From assembly GCA_016928295.1 (NCBI GenBank), contig JAFGLA010000100.1, positions 1 to 38,437 on the forward strand: 38,437 nucleotides of DNA, in the 5' to 3' direction. A model generated the notes under the pieces. That model was given only the letters and a program-made list of their open reading frames with translations. It did no database searches and was not told where the DNA came from. This document shows positions 33,123 through 38,437 of this stretch, one piece after another. A program made the translations under genes and the position numbers. The stretch is from Opitutales bacterium. GTDB taxonomy: Bacteria; Verrucomicrobiota; Verrucomicrobiia; Opitutales; Oceanipulchritudinaceae. Position 1 is the first letter of the stretch. The number at the start of each line of letters is the position of its first letter.

Positions 33123-33554
33123 CTAGTTGCTCTTGCGACGGCGGCGATTGCGGCCACCGCGTCTTTTATACTGTCCGTTGCGACCTGAAAAACCGCCCGT
33201 GTAAGAGTTTGACGGGCCAGAGCGGTTGCCATCGGCATCGTAAACGTCCGCGTCATCCCCATTCTTGCCGAACCTGCGGCGAAATAGGTCGCCTATCCCG
33301 TCAAATAGCTTGCGGAAAAAGACCAGCACTTCGCGCATAGCAAAGAGCTTTTCGTCCGGTCCCTTGCTCTGGCGCACGATGTTTCCGATGCGCTCGTTTA
33401 TCGTGTCCTTCACTTCGGGGGGGATTTCCGGCGGGGTGAAAGTCTCGCGTTGCGAACGCTTGTTGTCGCGTTTGCGCGGGCGGAACTCTTGTACGGAGTC
33501 CGTCCCGTCGTGTTCCGGCTGAGGCGTTGGACTGTCCGTTTCAAAAGTTGGCAT
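33123..33554 (-). CDS. Small Arg-rich protein of unknown function
   Basis: I recognise no family. From ATG 33554 (MPTFETDSPTPQPEHDGTDS) the protein has 143 residues: a polar, Pro-rich N-terminal third with RPRKRDNKRSQRE, a helical-looking middle (~52-102; VKDTINERIGNIVRQSKGPDEKLFAMREVLVFFRKLFDGIGDLFRRR, in part IGNIVRQSKGPDEKLF), and a Gly/Asn/Arg tail ending RRGGRNRRRRKSN. The tail resembles RNA-binding tails. The reading frame extends to 33599 with a weaker start. It is divergent from the dUTPase gene; the HAD gene follows on the same strand 153 bases later. Confidence 0.72.
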   Translation of the reverse strand: MPTFETDSPTPQPEHDGTDSVQEFRPRKRDNKRSQRETFTPPEIPPEVKDTINERIGNIVRQSKGPDEKLFAMREVLVFFRKLFDGIGDLFRRRFGKNGDDADVYDADGNRSGPSNSYTGGFSGRNGQYKRRGGRNRRRRKSN

Positions 33555-33714
33555 GGTGGCGTTGGCTGATGGAGAGAGGCCGTATTGATAAAGGAGCAAT
33601 TAGCAACCGTTGTCCACCCATAGTCAAGCCGCTTGGGTAGCGCGTGCATCTTTGCGGGAGCGTATCTGTTCTGGAGGCTTGCATGGCCCTGTTGGCAGGG
33701 GCATTCTTCAGCCC

Positions 33715-34086
33715 GTGGACAAGCTGGAAGAAATCTTCTCAATGCAAAAGGCCCTCAACTCACGCATCGGCGTAATTACCGATAGCCTGGACGAGAAGGC
33801 CAAGACGGAATGGGTGCTCAACTATTCCCGCGCGATGCAGCAGGAAATGGCGGAGCTTATTGATTCTGTGCCGTGGAAGTGGTGGGCAAAATACCAGAAG
33901 TTCGACGAGCAGAATGCGCGTGTCGAAGTCGTGGACCTGTTCCACTTCCTCGTATCGCTCGCACAGGTTCTGGGCATGAGCGCGGAGGACGTGTATCAGG
34001 CCTATCTTGCCAAGAACAAGGTCAACCACAACAGGCAGGACAGCGGCTACGTCGTGAAAGACCACAACGACAGCGCGCATATCTAG
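33715..34086 (+). CDS. Dimeric all-alpha dUTP diphosphatase
   Basis: Hydrolyses dUTP to dUMP and pyrophosphate, keeping uracil out of DNA and feeding dTMP synthesis. The 123 residues match the all-alpha MazG-like dUTPase_2 family, not the trimeric beta-fold Dut. Visible blocks are KLEEIFSMQKALNSRIG, the metal-binding EMAELIDSVPWKWWAKYQ, VEVVDLFHFLVSLAQVLGMS with its Glu/Asp pair, and AKNKVNHNRQDSGY. The GTG at 33715 gives VDKLEEIFSMQKALN, matching the usual family N-terminus; ATG 33742 would cut the first helix. This dUTPase type is best known from Campylobacter, kinetoplastids and phages. It is convergent with argS and no partner gene is adjacent. Confidence 0.9.
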   Translation: MDKLEEIFSMQKALNSRIGVITDSLDEKAKTEWVLNYSRAMQQEMAELIDSVPWKWWAKYQKFDEQNARVEVVDLFHFLVSLAQVLGMSAEDVYQAYLAKNKVNHNRQDSGYVVKDHNDSAHI

Positions 34087-34161
34087 AGCCTTTTGCGGCC
34101 CGCTTGAGTTGTTTCTTTCGCCGATACGCTGACGTCTTGACTGTTTTAGGACTCCTGCCCC

Positions 34162-35904
34162 TTACATGCGCGAGAGCGTTTTCAGGCCCAGAATGTGAAG
34201 TCCCGTTTCGAGGACGGCCAGCGTTCTGGAGCACAGCATCAGGCGACGCGCCCTGACGGTTTCCTCGTCCACCATGACGCGGTTTGCGCTGTAAAAGGAG
34301 CTGAAGGCGCCCGACAGTTCGTAAAGGTAATTGCAGAGCAGATGCGGGCGCAGATCCGAAAACACTCCGTCCATCGAGGGGCCGAAGGCAAGCAGCTTGC
34401 GCGCAAGCACCAACTCTTCTGGAGATTCGAAAACGGAAGCTCCCGCTTCGTTCTGACCGGGTTTGAGATTGGCCTTGCGGAATATGGAGTGAATTCGCGC
34501 CACGGCGTAGAGAAGATAGGGCGCCGTGTTGCCTTCGAGGGATAGCATTTTATCCCAACTGAACACGTAGTCGCTTGAGCGGTTCTGTGAAAGGTCCGCG
34601 TAGCGCACCGAGCCGAGTCCGACGACTTCCGCTATGCTGCGGCGTTCGGCTTCGTCCAAGTCCGGGCTTTTCTCGCTCACCATCGCGTAGGAACGTTCCA
34701 CCGCCTCGTCGAGAAGCTCGCGCAGTTTTACCGTGCCGCCCTCCTTGGTCTTGAAGGGCTTGCCGTTTTCGCCGAGCACGGTGCCGAACGAGACGTGCTT
34801 CAGCTTGGGCAGGGCGTAGCCTTTGGCCGCGAACCACTTTTCCACCGTGAGGAAGAGCTGTTCGAAGTGGTCGCTCTGGCGGGAGTCCACCACGTAGATA
34901 ATCTCTGTGGCGCCCAGTTCTTCGACCCGGTAAAGGATCGTGGCAAGGTCTGTCGATGCGTAGTTGCTTGCCCCGTCCGCCTTGCGAACTATGAAGGGCT
35001 GGGTCGCAAAGCGTTTGTGCTCCGGGTGGAAGACGACGAGCGCGCCGTCGCTTTCAACGGCCAGTCCGCATTCGGAAAGCTCCTTGTAAATGCGTTCCAC
35101 GCGGTCGCGGTAGAAGCTCTCGCCGAGTGTGAGGTCAAAGTCGATGCCGAGGCGTCCGTAAATGCGGTCGAAGCTCTGCTTGCTGATCTCGGTGATGCGC
35201 GTCCATATGCGCATGTTTTCCGCGTCTGCGTCCTGAAGTTTGACCAGTTCCTCGCGAATCAGGGCGGCGGCTTCGTCACTGCTTTTGTAGTGCGCGTAGC
35301 CGCGTCCGTACAGGTCTTGAAGCTCCTGCACCGCGTCCGCGCCCGGGTGGTCGAGGTCGTAGCCTTCGTTTTTCACTGCCCAGATCAACATGCCGAACTG
35401 CGTGCCCCAGTCGCCGATGTGGTTGTCGCGGATTACCTTCATGCCCTTTTGTGCAAGAAGGCGTGCAATGGCTTCGCCGATGACGGTGGAGCGGATGTGC
35501 CCGACGTGCATTTCCTTGGCCGTGTTGGGGCTGGAGAAGTCCACAACCACGGTTCCGGCTCCCTCCTTGGCCATGCCCGCGGACAGCTTTTCAGAACTGT
35601 CGAAGTTTACGAGCCAGTTGAAAAGGTATTCCGCCGAGAGGGTGAAGTTTATAAAGCCCGGGCCTGCAATCTCGCTCTGTATGCCGCCGAGGGTGCCGCT
35701 CTCCTGCACCTTGGCCAAGGTTTCCACAGCCAGCGCACGGGGGTTCGCCTTGCGTGCCTTTGCGTAGGGCAGGATGCCGTTTGCCTGAAAGTCGCCAAAG
35801 CGGGGGTCGGCGATGCGCACGTCGGAACGGAAGTCTTCCTCCAGTGCGGAAACGGACTTGATGGCGGCCTCCAGGCCGGCGGCAGGATTGAACCAGATTT
35901 GCAT
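34162..35904 (-). CDS. argS: Arginyl-tRNA synthetase
   Basis: Charges tRNA-Arg in the cytoplasm. The 580 residues have the N-terminal Arg-specific domain (~1-110; DPRFGDFQANGILPYAKA, GPGFINF), the HIGH motif as HVGH (133-136) in VDFSSPNTAKEMHVGHIRST, DNHIGDWGTQFGMLIW, the KMSKS-equivalent region as GKPFKTKEGGTVKL, and the C-terminal DALR anticodon-binding domain (LLFAVARIHSIFRKA-like LYAVARIHSIFRKA, then LELSGAFSSFY-like YELSGAFSSFYSANRVM). Length and motif order are normal. It is divergent from the acyl-CoA synthetase and convergent with the dUTPase. Confidence 0.97.
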   Translation of the reverse strand: MQIWFNPAAGLEAAIKSVSALEEDFRSDVRIADPRFGDFQANGILPYAKARKANPRALAVETLAKVQESGTLGGIQSEIAGPGFINFTLSAEYLFNWLVNFDSSEKLSAGMAKEGAGTVVVDFSSPNTAKEMHVGHIRSTVIGEAIARLLAQKGMKVIRDNHIGDWGTQFGMLIWAVKNEGYDLDHPGADAVQELQDLYGRGYAHYKSSDEAAALIREELVKLQDADAENMRIWTRITEISKQSFDRIYGRLGIDFDLTLGESFYRDRVERIYKELSECGLAVESDGALVVFHPEHKRFATQPFIVRKADGASNYASTDLATILYRVEELGATEIIYVVDSRQSDHFEQLFLTVEKWFAAKGYALPKLKHVSFGTVLGENGKPFKTKEGGTVKLRELLDEAVERSYAMVSEKSPDLDEAERRSIAEVVGLGSVRYADLSQNRSSDYVFSWDKMLSLEGNTAPYLLYAVARIHSIFRKANLKPGQNEAGASVFESPEELVLARKLLAFGPSMDGVFSDLRPHLLCNYLYELSGAFSSFYSANRVMVDEETVRARRLMLCSRTLAVLETGLHILGLKTLSRM

Positions 35905-36234
35905 ACTTGGTATAGCAGTTACTACCGTTGAGCCTCTGGGGGCAAGCCCGCAGGCGTGTCAAGCGCAGGATAATGCTTGTTTCAGGGGGTAAATGCTCGC
36001 TGCGCATGTCCATGCCAGACGGGGCCTGTACCTATGAGCTTGCAAGACGGGGCATGATTGTCGCATATAATCAGCACGATTGATATTGATCTTTTCGCGG
36101 CTGCGGTCCATCGGCGGACTGCGGCTCTTTAAGTTGAAGACGGAAACAGGGTATGGAACCAATGCCCGTCAGTCCCGCACACAATGAGTAACCACGCTTA
36201 AAACGCGCGAGGGCCTAATACAGGATTAAGCACA
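35905..36234. other. 330-bp divergent intergenic region between argS and the acyl-CoA synthetase
   Basis: It must hold promoters for both genes. A perfect -10 TATAAT is at 36066-36071 on the plus strand; the nearest -35-like TTGCAA (36040-36045) is 20 bases upstream, a long spacer. If used, the transcript would have a leader of about 155 bases before the GTG start. No terminator, repeat copy or RNA gene is evident. Confidence 0.4.
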
Positions 36235-37881
36235 GTGTTCAGCAAACAAAGGTTCCACTCCTACGAGGACTTTCAGCAGTCCTTTCGCGTCGATGTGCCG
36301 GAGCGTTTCAACTTCGCTTTTGACGTCATAGACGAAAAGGCGCGCAGTGCTCCCCATCAACTGGCCATGATCCACGTGGATAACCACGGAACAAGGCGCG
36401 ATTACGACTTTGAATATTTCGCAAGAGAGTCCGCCCGCTTTGCGCACGGCTTGGAGAGCATGGGCGTGGGGCGTGGCGACAAAGTGATGCTCCTCCTGTA
36501 TCGCAGGGTGGAGTTCTGGACCGCTACGCTGGCCCTGCACCGGATCGGCGCAATCGCGATACCGTCTTCGTTCATGCTGACGGGGCAGGACATCGAGGAA
36601 AGGGTGAACTTTGCCAATGTGAAGTGCCTTATTGTGGAGCACGGCCTTTGCTCCCGCGTGGAGGAGGCCCGCGCCAAGTGCCCTTGTGCAAAGGTGTTTG
36701 TCGATGTCGGTGAGGCGGAGCAGATTCTGCCCGGATGGTTGCGTTTCGAGGACGTGTGCCATAAACAGCCGACCCATTTCGCGCGCAGCAGGAACAGCCC
36801 GGGCGGGGAAGATCCGCTGCTCATTTTCTTTTCATCGGGCACGACGGGCCTGCCAAAGATGGTGGAGCACTCTCACCGCTACCCGGTTAGCCACTATACG
36901 ACCGGCGCCTATTGGCACGATCTGGTCCCCGGAGACATTCACCTGACCGTTTCGGATACGGGTTGGGGAAAGTCCATGTGGGGCAAGTTCTACGGCCAGT
37001 GGATGGCGGATGCTGTGGTGTTCGTGTATGATTTCAGGGACAAGTTCATGCCGCGCAATCTTTTGCGCATGATAGCCGACCACGGCGTGACGACTCTCTG
37101 CGCCCCGCCGACGGTGTACCGCTTCCTTGTGCTGGAGGACTTTTCCCATTACGACCTGTCGCACCTGCGCCATTGCACGACGGCTGGCGAGCCGCTCAAC
37201 GAGAGTATATCCAGCGAGTGGATGCGAAAGTTGGGCCTGCCTATTTACGAGGGCTTTGGCCAGACAGAGACGACGCTCCTCATCGCGACGTTCCCGTTCA
37301 TGAAGGTGAAGCCGGGCAAGCTCGGCAGGCCGGTGGCAGGCTGGGACGTGCGTCTTTTAGACTATGACGACAAGCCTTGCGAATGCGGCGAGGAGGGTGA
37401 GATTTGCGTCAGCCTGTCCAAGGGGCATCCTGTTGGCCTTTTCGACGCCTATGTGAAGGACGAGGCCAAGACGGCGGAGGCTTGCCGTAACGGTTTCTAT
37501 CACACGGGCGACAAGGCCGTGATGGACGAGGACGGTTACTTTACCTTCCTTGGCCGCGTGGACGACTTGATAAAGAGCGCGGGTTACCGCATCGGCCCCT
37601 TCGAGGTGGAGAGCGCGCTTGTGTCCCATCCCGCCGTTGTCGAGGCCGCCGTTACCAGCGTGCCGGACGATATTCGCGGGCAGGCCGTGAAGGCGACAGT
37701 GGTTCTGGCGGCTGGTTTCACCGCGTCGGACGAGCTGACGCGAGAGCTTCAAAAGCACGTGAAAAACTGTACGGCCACGTACAAGGCTCCGCGCATCATA
37801 GATTACGTGAAGGAGCTTCCCAAAACGGTGAGCGGCAAGATCAAGCGCGCCGAGATAAGAGCCAAAGACTGGCAGCGGTAG
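36235..37881 (+). CDS. AMP-forming acyl-CoA synthetase (medium-chain/ACSM-like)
   Basis: Activates a carboxylic acid to its CoA thioester through an acyl-AMP intermediate. The ANL fold is complete in 548 residues: the P-loop-like LIFFSSGTTGLPKMVEHSH (~197-215), a DTGWGKSMWGKFYGQW segment typical of the ACSM/acetyl-CoA synthetase branch, YEGFGQTETT, FYHTGDKAVMDEDGYFTFLGR with the ATP-ribose Asp, RVDDLIKSAGYRIGPFEVE, and PKTVSGKIKR with the C-terminal catalytic Lys. Start is GTG 36235, with AGGA at 36222-36225 as Shine-Dalgarno. The substrate could be a medium-chain, branched or aromatic acid. It is convergent with a truncated alaS, 88 bases away. Confidence 0.93.
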   Translation: MFSKQRFHSYEDFQQSFRVDVPERFNFAFDVIDEKARSAPHQLAMIHVDNHGTRRDYDFEYFARESARFAHGLESMGVGRGDKVMLLLYRRVEFWTATLALHRIGAIAIPSSFMLTGQDIEERVNFANVKCLIVEHGLCSRVEEARAKCPCAKVFVDVGEAEQILPGWLRFEDVCHKQPTHFARSRNSPGGEDPLLIFFSSGTTGLPKMVEHSHRYPVSHYTTGAYWHDLVPGDIHLTVSDTGWGKSMWGKFYGQWMADAVVFVYDFRDKFMPRNLLRMIADHGVTTLCAPPTVYRFLVLEDFSHYDLSHLRHCTTAGEPLNESISSEWMRKLGLPIYEGFGQTETTLLIATFPFMKVKPGKLGRPVAGWDVRLLDYDDKPCECGEEGEICVSLSKGHPVGLFDAYVKDEAKTAEACRNGFYHTGDKAVMDEDGYFTFLGRVDDLIKSAGYRIGPFEVESALVSHPAVVEAAVTSVPDDIRGQAVKATVVLAAGFTASDELTRELQKHVKNCTATYKAPRIIDYVKELPKTVSGKIKRAEIRAKDWQR

Positions 37882-37969
37882 GGGCGCTTCGATGCACAGG
37901 GGGATGCACGTATTACATGACAAGGTTAGCACTGCGGGCCTTGTGTTGCAGCGCCTATATGAGCCACGC

Positions 37970-38437
37970 CTAGCCCAGTCTTGCCACTATTCTTTCGAAC
38001 TCCTGAAGGCCGCGGTCCAGGGTGCGGTCGAAGGCGCTTTCCTCGCTGCGGATGACTTTTTCTATCACCTCGCGGCGCTCGACAAGCTCCGGGAAGGTGC
38101 CGCCGAGCGTCTCGACTACCGGCGCAACAAGTTCCGTAAAGAAGCCCGGCTGGAGATCGAGGCGGCGGCCAAACATTACGGCGCGGCGCAGGATGCGGCG
38201 CAGCACGTAGTTGCGCCCTTCGTTGCCCGGAAGTATGCCGTCGGCTATGGCGCAGGACAGCGCGCGCACGTGGTCTGCAAGGACGCGGAACACCACGTCC
38301 TGCATCTCATCGGGGGATAGCTTGTTGCGGTCCTCGGGCATCGTGCGCCCGTAGCTCTTGCCGCACATTTCTGTAATCTTCGCAAAGATCGGCGCGAACA
38401 CGTCCGCGTTGTAGTTGCTGGGGGCCTTGGTGAAGTC
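37970..38437 (-). CDS. alaS: Alanyl-tRNA synthetase, fragment ending prematurely (5' part outside window)
   Basis: Charges tRNA-Ala. The open frame enters from the right edge as DFTKAPSNYNADVFAPIF and continues with the conserved VLADHVRALSCAIADGILPGNEGRNYVLRRILRRAVMFGRRL (in part: ADGILPGNEGRNYVLRRI), then VIRSEESAFDRTLDRGLQEFERIVARLG and a TAG stop. In E. coli AlaS this point is about residue 325 of 876. The rest of the tRNA-recognition domain, the editing domain and the C-Ala domain should follow but appear in no frame of the 88 bases left before the convergent gene. The gene is therefore truncated, or the sequence is joined wrongly here. The upstream part cannot be judged from this window. 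Confidence 0.88.
   Translation of the reverse strand, partial: DFTKAPSNYNADVFAPIFAKITEMCGKSYGRTMPEDRNKLSPDEMQDVVFRVLADHVRALSCAIADGILPGNEGRNYVLRRILRRAVMFGRRLDLQPGFFTELVAPVVETLGGTFPELVERREVIEKVIRSEESAFDRTLDRGLQEFERIVARLG

Noticed and set aside
32994-33188. 64-codon plus-strand frame in the gap between the HAD gene and the Arg-rich protein gene
   Set aside because: It runs into the opposite strand of the Arg-rich gene, has no ribosome-binding site and no recognisable features.

Overview
The window is 38.4 kb of gene-dense chromosomal DNA, roughly 60% GC in coding regions, from a Gram-negative bacterium. KdsA (Kdo synthesis), an LpxR-type lipid A deacylase, a two-domain YidC and several outer-membrane or periplasmic proteins show an outer membrane with LPS. 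The housekeeping set, a 578-residue conserved-looking protein with disordered ends, a secreted GH127 arabinofuranosidase and a secreted SASA-type esterase suggest the PVC group, probably Verrucomicrobiota (Opitutia-like). That placement is inferred from protein character, not from a marker search. No rRNA, tRNA, CRISPR array, transposase gene or prophage is visible.

Layout, left to right. 1-6124 (+): end of kdsA, a large protein of unknown function, a two-gene arsenic unit (thioredoxin-coupled arsC overlapping acr3), an orphan GspF/PilC-like protein and pyrH. A bidirectional terminator separates pyrH from a convergent secreted esterase (6208-7692, -). A six-TM protein (+) follows. Then comes a long minus-strand run (19076 down to 8887): RodZ-like protein, PfkB-family kinase, tmk, holB, CPBP protease, tyrS, GH127 and proA. 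Most of the repeats lie in the gaps of this run. 19506-21833 (+): coaD, lpxR and a short nfeD. 21904-23492 (-): a PAS histidine kinase overlapping a receiver-only response regulator. 23930-27642 (+): trxB, then the compact rpmH-rnpA-yidD-yidC cluster. 27845-30712 (+): a possible leader peptide, DAHP synthase and a ClpP-class NfeD protease. 30782-33554 (-): aroB, a HAD phosphatase and an Arg-rich small protein. The right end has an all-alpha dUTPase (+), argS (-), an acyl-CoA synthetase (+) and the 3' part of an apparently truncated alaS (-).

The most unusual content is not ordinary coding sequence. (1) Two 168-bp elements (16141-16308 and 19187-19354) align without gaps at about 78% identity. 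Each has 21-bp boundary inverted repeats ending in CTAG/TTAG; they are MITE-like and no transposase is nearby. (2) Two unrelated inverted-repeat-bounded elements lie at 14796-14978 (32-bp ends built of CGCAGATT units) and 12250-12405 (14-bp ends). One end of the latter supplies the apparent Shine-Dalgarno of the GH127 gene. (3) TyrS carries a ~98-residue in-frame insert of much lower GC between its catalytic core and S4 domain. (4) A Phe/Leu-rich 18-codon leader, overlapped by a long hairpin, precedes DAHP synthase. (5) alaS stops about a third of the way through the normal protein.

Functionally the window mixes core information processing (tyrS, argS, alaS, holB, tmk, pyrH, dut, rpmH, rnpA), envelope biogenesis and quality control (kdsA, lpxR, yidC/yidD, NfeD proteins, rodZ-like), aromatic amino acid entry (DAHP synthase, aroB), proline synthesis (proA), arsenic detoxification and plant-polysaccharide side-chain removal (GH127, SASA esterase).
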